The notes below the pieces were generated by a model. That model was not told the DNA's origin. It ran no database searches and saw nothing but the letters and a program-made list of their open reading frames with translations. This document shows, piece after piece, positions 1-7,282 of a stretch of 15,142 nucleotides of DNA. Position numbers and translations under genes: made by a program. Position 1 is the stretch's first letter. Every line of letters starts with the position of its first letter. This DNA is from Sphingobacteriaceae bacterium UBA2059 (lineage in GTDB: Bacteria > Bacteroidota > Bacteroidia > Sphingobacteriales > Sphingobacteriaceae): assembly GCA_002332615.1 (NCBI GenBank), contig DDAL01000008.1, positions 183,848 through 198,989 of the forward strand. The letters run 5' to 3'.

Positions 1-214
1 CCATATTTACAGCCACGGCTATCAGTTCTTCCAGCTCTTCACGGTCGGCCTGTTTATAAAAGTCCTCATCGATCTGTATTGAACTGATGTGTTTATTGCC
101 GGTAGCAACCACCTTAATCTTACCACCTTCCGCTTCCCCCGAAACGCTGATGGTATCCAGTCTTTTCTTTATTTCATCGGCCTGTTCTTTGGCCTGCATC
201 AATTTATCAAACAT
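1..214 (-). CDS. YbaB/EbfC family nucleoid-associated protein (N-terminal part, runs off the left edge)
   Basis: The minus strand opens with ATG at 214 and stays open to the window edge, giving 71 residues that begin MFDKLMQAKEQADEIKKRLD. The pattern fits YbaB/EbfC: an amphipathic N-terminal helix rich in K, Q and E, then GGKIKVVATGNKHISSIQID, the central beta-hairpin typical of the family, then an acidic helix (REELEELIAVAVNM). Known members are about 105-110 residues, so roughly a third is missing past base 1. Family members are small dimers that bind DNA without strong sequence specificity, often encoded near dnaX/recR; those neighbours are not visible here. It lies 44 bases downstream of the serine hydrolase on the same strand and could be co-transcribed with it. 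Family call is confident; the specific role is unknown. Confidence 0.85.
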   Translation of the reverse strand, partial: MFDKLMQAKEQADEIKKRLDTISVSGEAEGGKIKVVATGNKHISSIQIDEDFYKQADREELEELIAVAVNM

Positions 215-258
215 ACTATATACAGTTTAAAGGGTAAACAAGCTCCAGGTTCAAAAGT

Positions 259-1455
259 TTATTCATCTTCCGGATCAGCCTTGCCCGTATAAGCCGATTT
301 TCTGATTACAGGCATGCCTACAATTTTATATAAATCATCCAGCTTTACCAGACTCCCGTTAGTCAGATTACTAAGCAGCACCACCGTAACATCATTTTCC
401 AGGTCGCGCAGATAAATATGCCTGAAACCATGCCACCAGCCGGTATGGTATACCACCTTCTGGTTCTTGGCGTCAAAAATGCGCCAGCCGTAGCCATAAT
501 TAAAGTGCCCCTTAGAAACCTCATTATGTCCCGTATAGGCCGAGTCCTGCCATTGCTTGCTTATAAGCTGGTTTCGCCGCATGCAGCGGTCAAACTTATA
601 CAAATCGCGCACGGTGCTGTAAATGCCCTTATCGCCCACCGGCCCGTCCAGAAAGTTCTGCACCACCGAGTAGCGCCAGGTGCGGTCATGGCCAATAACA
701 TCGACAGGTATCTTTTCATACTCGGCCTTGGAGTAAACCGCCGTATTTTCCATGCCGCAGGGCGTAAACACCCGCTCTTTCATAAACTGCGAAAAAGGCT
801 TGCCCGACACCGCTTCGATAATAGCCCCCAGTATCATATAGTTGCTGTTATTATAATGAAACTTGCGGTTGGGCTGTATGTAACGCGAAGGCTTCCGTTC
901 GGCAATAAGCTTCATTACATCCTTATTGCTCATGCCCACACGCTCATTGCGCTTTTCTTTTTTATAAATATTATCGGCAAAGTAAACATAGTTCATCAGG
1001 CCCGAGCGATGAGCAAGCAGCATCCTTACCGTAACGTCCGGATAAGGAAAATCAGGATAAAAATCAGTCACTTTCTGGTCGAGCTTAATCTTGCCCTCCT
1101 CCACCAGCATCAGTACAGCCGTAGCCGTCATGGGCTTGGTAACCGAAGCCAGCTCAAACTGAGAGTTTATTTTCAGGCTGTCGCGGCGCAGGTAATCGGC
1201 CCAGCCAAAGGTATTCTGATACAGTATCTTACCCTTTTTAGCCACCAGCACATTCCCGTTAAAATTACGAGTGCGGTGCAGGTTTTTCATGAACGCATCA
1301 ATATCCGGATCGGCCTCGGCCGGGTTATAAAGAAGAGCCAGGCTGTCGGCCTTGCGGTAATCCTGCACTCTGCGCTCTTTTTTTTGTTTGGACGAACACG
1401 ACGCAAAAGCAATAATACACAGCAGGCACTTAGCAAAAATTGAAGAACGTATCAT
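259..1455 (-). CDS. Serine hydrolase, class C beta-lactamase family, predicted lipoprotein
   Basis: 398 residues from ATG at 1455. The N-terminus is a lipoprotein signal: positive start, hydrophobic stretch, then FASC with the lipidated Cys at 20, so the mature protein is probably membrane-anchored on the periplasmic side. The three motifs of the serine beta-lactamase/transpeptidase fold are visible: SVTK (S104 nucleophile, K107), YNN (Y201-N203) followed by NYMILG, and HTG (337-339) in place of KTG. These match the beta-lactamase-related group (Pfam Beta-lactamase, PF00144), which holds AmpC, esterase EstB, D-aminopeptidases and many hydrolases of unknown substrate. HTG instead of KTG and the lack of class C hallmarks around it argue for an esterase or peptidase rather than an antibiotic-resistance enzyme. 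It is divergent from fumC across 137 bases. Fold confident, substrate unknown. Confidence 0.88.
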   Translation of the reverse strand: MIRSSIFAKCLLCIIAFASCSSKQKKERRVQDYRKADSLALLYNPAEADPDIDAFMKNLHRTRNFNGNVLVAKKGKILYQNTFGWADYLRRDSLKINSQFELASVTKPMTATAVLMLVEEGKIKLDQKVTDFYPDFPYPDVTVRMLLAHRSGLMNYVYFADNIYKKEKRNERVGMSNKDVMKLIAERKPSRYIQPNRKFHYNNSNYMILGAIIEAVSGKPFSQFMKERVFTPCGMENTAVYSKAEYEKIPVDVIGHDRTWRYSVVQNFLDGPVGDKGIYSTVRDLYKFDRCMRRNQLISKQWQDSAYTGHNEVSKGHFNYGYGWRIFDAKNQKVVYHTGWWHGFRHIYLRDLENDVTVVLLSNLTNGSLVKLDDLYKIVGMPVIRKSAYTGKADPEDE

Positions 1456-1592
1456 ATGTTAAAACTAGAACTTAGAAAAATGATTAGCGAAAATCCGAAA
1501 AATATCCATAGGATGTATACAAAGATTTTGAAGTGCTTTATTTAGGGCGATTTTTAATTAAGTATATTTAAACACTTTTAAACCCTAATAAT

Positions 1593-2990
1593 ATGAACTT
1601 TAGAACAGAACACGACACCATGGGCGAAGTACAGGTACCTGCCGACAGGTACTGGGGCGCGCAAACAGAACGATCAAGAAACAATTTTAAGATAGGCCCT
1701 GCGGCTTCTATGCCAAAAGAAATTATTGATGCGTTTGCTTACTTAAAAAAAGCAGCAGCCTATACCAATGCCGATTGTGGAGTGTTACCTGCCGAAAAGC
1801 GCGACTTAATAGCTGCCGTGTGCGATGAAATACTGGAAGGAAAACTATACGAAGAGTTTCCGCTGGTGATATGGCAAACAGGCTCAGGAACCCAGTCAAA
1901 CATGAACGTAAACGAGGTAATATCCAACAAAGCGCATGTAAACCAGGGAAATAAACTGGGCGAAGGCAAACCCTTTATCCACCCCAATGATGATGTAAAC
2001 AAATCACAATCATCCAACGATACCTACCCTACAGCCATGCACATTGCTGCATACAAAATGGTCATGGACGTAACCATACCCGGCGTAGAACTGCTTAGAG
2101 ACACCCTTAAAGCCAAAGTAGAAGCGTTTAAAGACGTAGTTAAAATAGGCCGTACCCACCTGATGGATGCTACCCCTTTAACACTCGGACAAGAGTTTTC
2201 CGGCTATGTATCACAGCTTGACCATGCATTAAAAGCAATTAAAAACACCCTGCCGCATTTGTCTGAACTGGCTTTAGGAGGCACAGCAGTAGGTACAGGC
2301 ATCAACACCCCGCAAGGATACGATGTAAAGGTGGCCGAATACATATCCCGGTTTACCGGCTTGCCTTTTGTTACGGCCGAAAACAAGTTTGAGGCCCTTG
2401 CAGCTCATGACGCTATTGTAGAAACACACGGAGCGCTTAAACAACTGGCCGTTTCTTTAATGAAAATTGCCAACGATATACGCATGCTGGCATCAGGACC
2501 CCGCTCAGGCATTGGCGAAATCAATATTCCTGAAAACGAACCGGGCTCGTCCATTATGCCGGGCAAAGTAAACCCAACGCAAAACGAAGCCATGACCATG
2601 GTAGCCACCCAGGTAATGGGAAATGATGTAACCATATCCATAGGCGGATCAAACGGCCACTATGAGCTTAACGTGTTTAAGCCCGTTATGGCGGCAAACT
2701 TCCTACAGTCGGCCCGTTTGCTGGGCGATGTTTGCGTATCCTTTAACGAGCACTGCGCCGTAGGCATTGAGCCAAACTACGAAGGCATTAAGAAGCATGT
2801 TGAAAACTCGCTGATGCTTGTTACAGCACTTAACCCCCATATAGGGTATGAAAACGCTGCCAAAATTGCCAAAAAAGCACACAAGGAAAATAAATCCCTG
2901 CGCGAGGCAGCTTTAGAGCTAAACTTACTTACCAACGAACAATTTGATCAATGGGTTAGACCCGAAGACATGATTGGTTCGCTTAAATAA
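1593..2990 (+). CDS. fumC: Class II fumarate hydratase
   Basis: 465 residues, the usual FumC length. It interconverts fumarate and malate in the cytoplasmic TCA cycle as an iron-independent homotetramer. Visible family signatures are GSGTQSNMNVNE (97-108), the SSND substrate loop (140-143), GRTHLMDATPLTLGQE (186-201) with the catalytic His189, and the superfamily signature GSSIMPGKVN (318-327) that contains the mobile catalytic serine loop. Related aspartase and argininosuccinate lyase share the last signature, but the overall sequence reads as fumarase. ATG at 1593 places the conserved FRTEHDTMGEVQVPADRYWG segment at the very N-terminus, as in known FumC proteins. The upstream gap is AT-rich; a weak TATATTTA at 1563-1570 could be a -7 box, but I do not claim it. 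The gene ends in a strong terminator, so it seems to be a single-gene unit. Confidence 0.97.
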   Translation: MNFRTEHDTMGEVQVPADRYWGAQTERSRNNFKIGPAASMPKEIIDAFAYLKKAAAYTNADCGVLPAEKRDLIAAVCDEILEGKLYEEFPLVIWQTGSGTQSNMNVNEVISNKAHVNQGNKLGEGKPFIHPNDDVNKSQSSNDTYPTAMHIAAYKMVMDVTIPGVELLRDTLKAKVEAFKDVVKIGRTHLMDATPLTLGQEFSGYVSQLDHALKAIKNTLPHLSELALGGTAVGTGINTPQGYDVKVAEYISRFTGLPFVTAENKFEALAAHDAIVETHGALKQLAVSLMKIANDIRMLASGPRSGIGEINIPENEPGSSIMPGKVNPTQNEAMTMVATQVMGNDVTISIGGSNGHYELNVFKPVMAANFLQSARLLGDVCVSFNEHCAVGIEPNYEGIKKHVENSLMLVTALNPHIGYENAAKIAKKAHKENKSLREAALELNLLTNEQFDQWVRPEDMIGSLK

Positions 2991-2994
2991 GCAC

Positions 2995-3022
2995 AAAGCC
3001 CCCGCCCGGGGGCTTTCTTTTT
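2995..3022 (+). terminator. Rho-independent terminator of fumC
   Basis: A perfect 9-bp stem, AAAGCCCCC (2995-3003) with GGGGGCTTT (3008-3016), closes a GCCC loop and is followed by CTTTTT. It starts 5 bases after the fumC stop. Confidence 0.93.
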
Positions 3023-3030
3023 AGCCCTTT

Positions 3031-3062
3031 TTTCAAATAATAGCCTGTAATCCTTAGCTTTG
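3031..3062 (+). promoter_or_regulatory. Candidate Bacteroidota-type promoter for the nuclease-phosphatase pair
   Basis: TAGCTTTG at 3055-3062 matches the Bacteroidota -7 consensus TAnnTTTG perfectly. TTTC at 3031-3034, 20 bases upstream, is one base off the -33 consensus TTTG. The box ends 4 bases before the ATG at 3067, so any 5' leader would be very short or absent. It lies just after the fumC terminator, where a new promoter is needed. The match is short, so this is a prediction. Confidence 0.45.
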
Positions 3063-3066
3063 CGGC

Positions 3067-3861
3067 ATGACAAAGCTATTTAAGCACCTGCTGGTGGTTG
3101 CTTTATTAAGTTACCTGCCCACCAGATCCATGGCCTGGAGCCTTACAGGCCACCGCGTTGTGGCAGATATTGCCCAGCAGCATCTGCACCCCCGCGCCAA
3201 AAAAGCCATTGAGAAAATAATGGGACAGGATGTACTGGCCGCAACAGCCAACTGGATGGATTTCATTAAATCTGAACCGGCCTATAACCGTTATGGCACC
3301 TGGCATTATGTCAATCTGCCCGGAGGGCTTACTTACGACCAGGTAAAAACACGCCTCGGGCAGGATACCGCCGAAAACGTATATAACCGCATTTTGTTTA
3401 TAAGCAAAGAGCTCAAAAAGCCATCGCTCTCATTAACAGACAAGCGCATGTACCTTAGCTTTTTAGTGCACATGGTGGGCGACTTACACCAGCCCCTGCA
3501 TGTAGGCCACCTGGAAGATAAAGGCGGAAATGACATCAAGGTAAGCTGGTTTGGCAAGTCAACCAATTTACACAGCCTGTGGGACTCCGCTCTTATAGAC
3601 TATCAGCAATACAGCTTTAGCGAATACAGCCGGATCCTTAACCGCCCCAGCCCCATACAGGTGCGCCAGTGGCAGCAGGACGAGCTGAGCAAATGGATAT
3701 ACGAGTCGTATCAAATGGCCGATGGCCTGTACAAAGAAGCTCAAAAGAACACCAACTATGGCTACAGGTATAATTATGACCACATTGCCAACCTTGAAAA
3801 ACGCCTGCTGCAGGCCGGCGTACGACTTGCCGGATTGTTAAACTCAATATATTCTAAATGA
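3067..3861 (+). CDS. S1/P1-type zinc nuclease, secreted
   Basis: 264 residues with a Sec signal peptide (about 1-23, ending SMA). Cleavage there leaves Trp24 as the new N-terminus, which matters because the first Trp of P1 nuclease ligates zinc through its amino group. The other ligands of the tri-zinc site can be placed with family spacing: H29 (WSLTGH), D65 (NWMD), H80 (TWHYVN), H135/D139/H145 (HMVGDLHQPLH) and H169/D173 (HSLWD). The set is complete, so an active enzyme is expected, cleaving single-stranded DNA and RNA (possibly also removing 3' phosphates) in the periplasm or outside the cell. A nutritional role in nucleic acid scavenging is plausible but inferred. Its TGA stop overlaps the next ATG as ATGA, implying translational coupling to the phosphatase. 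Confidence 0.93.
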   Translation: MTKLFKHLLVVALLSYLPTRSMAWSLTGHRVVADIAQQHLHPRAKKAIEKIMGQDVLAATANWMDFIKSEPAYNRYGTWHYVNLPGGLTYDQVKTRLGQDTAENVYNRILFISKELKKPSLSLTDKRMYLSFLVHMVGDLHQPLHVGHLEDKGGNDIKVSWFGKSTNLHSLWDSALIDYQQYSFSEYSRILNRPSPIQVRQWQQDELSKWIYESYQMADGLYKEAQKNTNYGYRYNYDHIANLEKRLLQAGVRLAGLLNSIYSK

Positions 3862-4304
3862 AAGTACTAATGGTATGTTTAGGCAATATCTGCCGATCGC
3901 CGCTTGCTCATGGCATTATGGAACACATTGTTAAAGAAAAAGGACTTGACTGGGAGGTAGACTCGGCCGGTACAGGCGACTGGCACATTGGCGAACCACC
4001 CGATAAGCGCTCCATTGCCATTGCCAAAAGTTACGGACTTGATATATCCAAACAATGCTGCCGCCTGTTCAGACAAAGCGATTTTCAAGACTTCGACCGC
4101 ATTTATGTCATGGACCGCGCCAACCTGAGGGATATACTTGCACTTGCCGAAACCGAGGCCGACCGCCAAAAAGTAAAGTTGCTGCTAGACACCGAAGTAG
4201 TGCCCGACCCGTATTATGACAGCAGCCAGTTTGACCCCGTTTATAAGATGATCGAACAAGGATGCCGCCGAATTGTAGAGCAGGAGCTAAACAACCAGGC
4301 CTGA
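3858..4304 (+). CDS. Low-molecular-weight protein tyrosine phosphatase
   Basis: 148 residues, normal for the family. The active-site P-loop CLGNICRS sits at 7-14 right after the first beta-strand (nucleophile C7, phosphate-binding R13), and the general acid is D117 in VPDPYYD. These enzymes dephosphorylate phosphotyrosine; in Gram-negative bacteria, members paired with a BY-kinase (Wzb/Wzc) control exopolysaccharide export, while others are general housekeeping phosphatases. No kinase or capsule gene is visible here, so a capsule role is not supported. ATG at 3858 overlaps the nuclease stop codon by 4 bases, so the two are probably one transcript. The gene converges on the methyltransferase fusion with a 33-base gap. 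Confidence 0.95.
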   Translation: MKVLMVCLGNICRSPLAHGIMEHIVKEKGLDWEVDSAGTGDWHIGEPPDKRSIAIAKSYGLDISKQCCRLFRQSDFQDFDRIYVMDRANLRDILALAETEADRQKVKLLLDTEVVPDPYYDSSQFDPVYKMIEQGCRRIVEQELNNQA

Positions 4305-4337
4305 ACTCGCAGACTTTGTGCGCCCCTGGGGCCTGTG

Positions 4338-5300
4338 CTAAAGGCCGGCACCGGGTGCATGCGGCACATTTGATGCCTCCCAACCAATAATAGCCCGTTT
4401 GCGGCTGCTTCCCCAGCGGTAGCTGCCCAGCACGCCCGAGGCTTGTATAACCCGGTGGCAGGGAATTAAGAACGAAACCGGATTGCTGCCCACCGCTGTA
4501 CCAACGGCCCTGCATGCAGCAGGCAGGTTAATGCGCCGGGCTATGGTGCCATACGTAACGAGCCCCCCGGCCGGAACCTTAAGCAGTGCTTCCCATACCT
4601 TAAGCTGAAAAGCCGTGCCCTTTAAATGAAGCTTTACCGGAGGCAGCATGCCCCCGCTGCGGGCAAAAACGGCAAGTGCACTTTGCTGAAAAGCATCGGT
4701 ATGCTGTACATAAGCTGCATTGGGAAACCGCGCCTTCAGTCCGTCCAGCGCCTCTGCCTCGTTTTCCATAAAAGCCAGATAACAAATGCCCCTGCCGGTA
4801 GAAGCCAGTATAATACCGCCAAAAGGAGTTTGAGCAAAGCTGTAATGAATAAGTAAGCTGCGCCCGCCCTCCTTATACTCGGCCGGCGTCATGCCTTCCA
4901 GCTTCACAAACAGATCATGCAGCCGGCCCGTGCCCGAGAGCCCCGTATGGCAGGCCGCCTCGCCCAGGGTAGCATCATTTTCCCTCAGCAGCTTTTTAGC
5001 ATAGTCCGCGCTCAGGTATTGCAAAAACTTTTTAGGAGTGGTGCCGGCCCAGTCGGCAAACAGCCTTTGAAAGTGAAAAGGGCTCAGGTTTACATGCGAG
5101 GCCACCTGATCAAGAGAGGGCTGTTCCTTAAAATGCTCTGCCAGGTAATCTATGGCCCTGGCTATGCGCCTGTAATTGATGTCTTTTTGAGTTTCCAAAG
5201 TTATTTGCTTTACCAGGCCAAGGTCGGTTTTTAACCACGCAAATGAAACCCGAATATTGCGCTTTTTGCCCGGCGTCGCAACCGGCTTAAACACCTGCAT
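4338..5300 (-). CDS. AraC-family regulator fused to methylated-DNA--protein-cysteine methyltransferase (Ada-like)
   Basis: Numbered from ATG at 5300 (320 residues). An AraC-type double helix-turn-helix occupies about 43-143 (SLDQVASHVNLSPFHFQRLF, then a second HTH ending in GMTPAEYK). An O6-alkylguanine methyltransferase domain occupies about 155-310, with the active-site motif IPCHRV (acceptor C281), the preceding GSNPV (Asn hinge) and RAVGTA with the arginine finger. It repairs O6-methylguanine by suicidal methyl transfer to C281. Unlike E. coli Ada it lacks the N-terminal zinc/methylphosphotriester domain: there is no Cys in the first 40 residues. The start is uncertain. The frame extends to a TTG at 5336, whereas relatives are near 285 residues, which would put the start near a TTG at 5198; that TTG lies inside TAACTTTG (5203-5196), a perfect -7-type match. 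Divergent from the Crp/Fnr gene. Confidence 0.9.
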   Translation of the reverse strand: MQVFKPVATPGKKRNIRVSFAWLKTDLGLVKQITLETQKDINYRRIARAIDYLAEHFKEQPSLDQVASHVNLSPFHFQRLFADWAGTTPKKFLQYLSADYAKKLLRENDATLGEAACHTGLSGTGRLHDLFVKLEGMTPAEYKEGGRSLLIHYSFAQTPFGGIILASTGRGICYLAFMENEAEALDGLKARFPNAAYVQHTDAFQQSALAVFARSGGMLPPVKLHLKGTAFQLKVWEALLKVPAGGLVTYGTIARRINLPAACRAVGTAVGSNPVSFLIPCHRVIQASGVLGSYRWGSSRKRAIIGWEASNVPHAPGAGL

Positions 5301-5582
5301 ACCGCTAAGCACAAGCGGCCGCTCTGCTATACCCAAGGCTCAAATCACCACATAGCCAACACGCTATGCTGCCCTTTTGCAACCCTGCACAAGGAAGGAT
5401 TTACCTACGCACCAGCGAGCACATGCATCCAGGGTGCAGCCATAATGAATCCATGATGTACCCATGTTTTTTACCGCATTTACCCCGGGCGCATCGCGGG
5501 CCAAACCTCCGTGCCTGCCGCAGCTGTGCGGTACCTGCCCGCCCGCCGCTGCAATGCAAAACGAATGCGTACCTTTATGCAT

Positions 5583-6227
5583 ATGAGCCAGCAAGAAATC
5601 ATTGCCAACTATCTTAACACTCATTACGCCTTCTTTGAGCGCGGGTTAAAAGAAGAAATTGCGTCCAGCTGCACCATCAAAACATTTAAAGCAGGCGATG
5701 TATTGATGCAATCGGGCCAGTACTTTCGTTCAACCATGCTCATGGTAAGCGGACGCGTAAAGCTTTACCGCGAAAACGAAGAGGGCGGCGAGTTTTTTAT
5801 GTACTATATTGAAAGCGGCCAGGCCTGCGCCCTTTCGCTCATTTGCGCCGCCAGGCAGGAAGCCAGCCAGATAACCGCCCGGGCAGTAGAGGACACCAAA
5901 CTTCTTTTGCTGCCCATTAGCATGATGGATACCTTAATGACCACCTATAAAAGCTGGTATTACTTTGTGCTCGAAACCTACCGCCAGCGCTATGAAGAGC
6001 TGCTGGTCACCATCGATCATATTGCCTTTAAAAGTATGGACGAGCGGCTTGAACGCTATTTGCAAACGCAGTTCGAAAAGCTCGGCACCAGCCATTTAAC
6101 CATGACCCATCAGGAAATTGCCAACGATCTGCATACCTCACGCGAAGTGATTTCGCGACTGCTCAAAAAAATGGAGCAGGCAAATAAGCTAAGGCTAAAC
6201 CGCAGCTTTATTGAGTGGCTTGGCTAA
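5583..6227 (+). CDS. Crp/Fnr-family transcriptional regulator
   Basis: 214 residues from ATG 5583; the open frame reaches a GTG at 5511, but the extension (PARRCN...) looks non-coding, and TACCTTTA at 5570-5577, one base off a -7 box, sits just before this ATG. ATGs at 5565 and 5577 are alternatives. Residues 25-120 form the cNMP-binding-like barrel, followed by the dimer helix and a winged HTH (about 150-210). The recognition helix reads SREVISR, with R187, E188 and R192 at the positions where CRP uses Arg180, Glu181 and Arg185 to read TGTGA half-sites. The cAMP phosphate cassette (GE..L..RSA) is not recognisable, and there is no N-terminal FNR cysteine cluster. Three Cys remain: C30, C82 and C88 (CALSLIC). 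It probably controls the following sulfur genes and may sense thiols or persulfide; the signal is inference. Confidence 0.92.
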   Translation: MSQQEIIANYLNTHYAFFERGLKEEIASSCTIKTFKAGDVLMQSGQYFRSTMLMVSGRVKLYRENEEGGEFFMYYIESGQACALSLICAARQEASQITARAVEDTKLLLLPISMMDTLMTTYKSWYYFVLETYRQRYEELLVTIDHIAFKSMDERLERYLQTQFEKLGTSHLTMTHQEIANDLHTSREVISRLLKKMEQANKLRLNRSFIEWLG

Positions 6228-6239
6228 GGGCGAAGTCTG

Positions 6240-6255
6240 TGTGACTAAAGTCACC
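6240..6255. promoter_or_regulatory. CRP-like operator palindrome upstream of the YeeE pair
   Basis: The site reads TGTGA-CTAAAG-TCACC, one base from the CRP consensus TGTGA-N6-TCACA. Its core, GTGACT-AA-AGTCAC (6241-6254), is a perfect inverted repeat. It lies 12 bases after the regulator's stop and 54 bases before the first YeeE ATG, so the adjacent Crp/Fnr protein is the obvious binder; its recognition helix has the residues expected for GTGA half-sites. Confidence 0.75.
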
Positions 6256-6284
6256 TTTAATAAGGCTTATTGCCTTCATATTTG
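6256..6284 (+). promoter_or_regulatory. Candidate activated promoter of the YeeE/reductase genes
   Basis: TTTA (6256-6259) and CATATTTG (6277-6284), 17 bases apart, are each one base off the Bacteroidota -33 (TTTG) and -7 (TAnnTTTG) boxes. A start site about 7 bases past the -7 centre would be near 6288, placing the palindrome centre (6247.5) about 40-41 bases upstream, the class II activator position. Both boxes are imperfect, as expected for an activator-dependent promoter, so this stays tentative. Confidence 0.35.
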
Positions 6285-6309
6285 AAATCAGGTTTAAATA
6301 AAACGATAG

Positions 6310-6867
6310 ATGTTAGAGATACTAAAAGCGCCCTGGCCCTGGTATGTATCGGGCGCAGGCATTGCAGCAGTTATGCTGCTTCTTACCTGGTTTGGAAAGT
6401 CTTTTGGCTTTTCCTCCAACCTCAGTACCCTTTGCAGCATGATGGGTGCCGGCAAAAGAGTGCCTTTTTTCGGGTTCGACTGGCGTACACAAAAATGGAA
6501 CCTGCTGTTCCTCATCGGAGCCGTTGCAGGAGGAGCTCTGGCGTCTTTATTGATGCATAACCCGGCTTCCGTTGCCCTGTCGGCCGCCACCGTGCAGGAT
6601 TTAGAAAAGCTCCATATAGCTTTTGACGGCGACCTCAATCCCCGGTTTCTGTTTGGAACAGATGCGTTCGGCTCGGCAAAAAGCATCTTGCTGCTCTTAA
6701 CCGGGGGTTTGCTGGTAGGCTTCGGCACGCGCTATGCAGGCGGATGCACCTCGGGGCATGCCATAAGCGGCCTTTCAAACTTACAGTTTCCTTCGCTGCT
6801 TGCAGTAGCCGGCTTTTTTATTGGCGGTCTTATTATGACTCACCTTCTGTTTCCCCTTATTTTTTAA
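6310..6867 (+). CDS. YeeE/YedE family transporter subunit, first half
   Basis: 185 residues, integral inner-membrane protein with about four hydrophobic helices (about 10-28, 64-81, 124-145, 161-181). The family (formerly DUF395) includes the thiosulfate uptake channel YeeE/TsuA; split half-size pairs like this one are also known as PmpA/PmpB. The family motif GGCTSGH is at 144-150 (C146), and a second Cys sits in a re-entrant-looking loop (C42, STLCSMMGAG). Cysteines lining the path are known to be needed for thiosulfate passage in the full-length protein. The next gene starts one base after this stop, and together they make up one full-length YeeE. Likely cargo is thiosulfate or another sulfane-sulfur compound; direction and exact substrate are not shown by the sequence. 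Confidence 0.9.
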   Translation: MLEILKAPWPWYVSGAGIAAVMLLLTWFGKSFGFSSNLSTLCSMMGAGKRVPFFGFDWRTQKWNLLFLIGAVAGGALASLLMHNPASVALSAATVQDLEKLHIAFDGDLNPRFLFGTDAFGSAKSILLLLTGGLLVGFGTRYAGGCTSGHAISGLSNLQFPSLLAVAGFFIGGLIMTHLLFPLIF

Positions 6868-6868
6868 C

Positions 6869-7282
6869 ATGAAAAGCATTAAATATCTTCTTACAGGCCT
6901 ATTCTTCGGCATACTCATGGTTAAGTCTGAAGCGGTGTCGTGGTACCGCATACAGGAAATGTTCAGGTTTCAATCCTTCCACATGTACGGAATAATAGGC
7001 ACGGCGGTGCTCACAGGAGCGCTTGCACTATGGCTTATAAAGCGCCGGCAGGGCAAAGATATCCATGGCCGGGCCATTGTTTTTCAAGACAAAGTCCGCA
7101 GCTATACCCGCTATGTTGCCGGCGGAAGTATTTTTGGACTGGGCTGGGCGCTTACAGGCGCCTGCCCCGGTGCCCTTTTTGTAAACCTGGGCTATGGATA
7201 CGCCGGTATGGCACTTGTGCTTGCAGGGGCGCTGGCCGGCACCTTTCTCTATGGGCTGTTAAGAGCCAGGCTTCCTCATTAA
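6869..7282 (+). CDS. YeeE/YedE family transporter subunit, second half
   Basis: 137 residues with about four membrane helices (about 5-18, 37-57, 82-107, 112-131). The second conserved YeeE signature, ALTGACPG, is at 94-101 with C99. It lacks the GGCTSGH half found in the preceding gene, so the two products are complementary halves and probably form one heteromeric transporter. Its ATG lies one base after the upstream stop, so coupled translation and a fixed ratio are likely. The 39-base gap to the reductase holds an 11-base periodic repeat. As with its partner, thiosulfate/sulfur-compound transport is inferred from the family and the neighbours. Confidence 0.9.
   Translation: MKSIKYLLTGLFFGILMVKSEAVSWYRIQEMFRFQSFHMYGIIGTAVLTGALALWLIKRRQGKDIHGRAIVFQDKVRSYTRYVAGGSIFGLGWALTGACPGALFVNLGYGYAGMALVLAGALAGTFLYGLLRARLPH

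Noticed and set aside
418..1443. A 341-codon open frame on the plus strand
   Set aside because: It is antisense to the well-supported serine hydrolase, is rich in His, Arg and Ile with no recognisable domain, and looks like a mirror of the real gene's codon use.
259..1455. Antibiotic-resistance beta-lactamase
   Set aside because: The fold and SVTK/YNN motifs match, but HTG replaces KTG, it is a lipoprotein of general hydrolase type, and no AmpR-like regulator adjoins it.
4322..4332. GCCCCTGGGGC as a terminator between the converging phosphatase and methyltransferase genes
   Set aside because: The single-base loop cannot fold into a hairpin and no T-run follows on either strand.
5518..5531. 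CCGCA-GCTG-TGCGG inverted repeat upstream of the Crp gene
   Set aside because: The arms are only 5 bases in a GC-rich stretch, there is no T-run, and it does not resemble the TGTGA operator found at 6240.
5364..5624. Overlapping open frames on both strands between the methyltransferase fusion and the Crp gene
   Set aside because: Both products are Cys/His/Pro-rich with no fold signature and no start signal; they overlap the true Crp start. I see nothing coding in the 5301-5582 gap.
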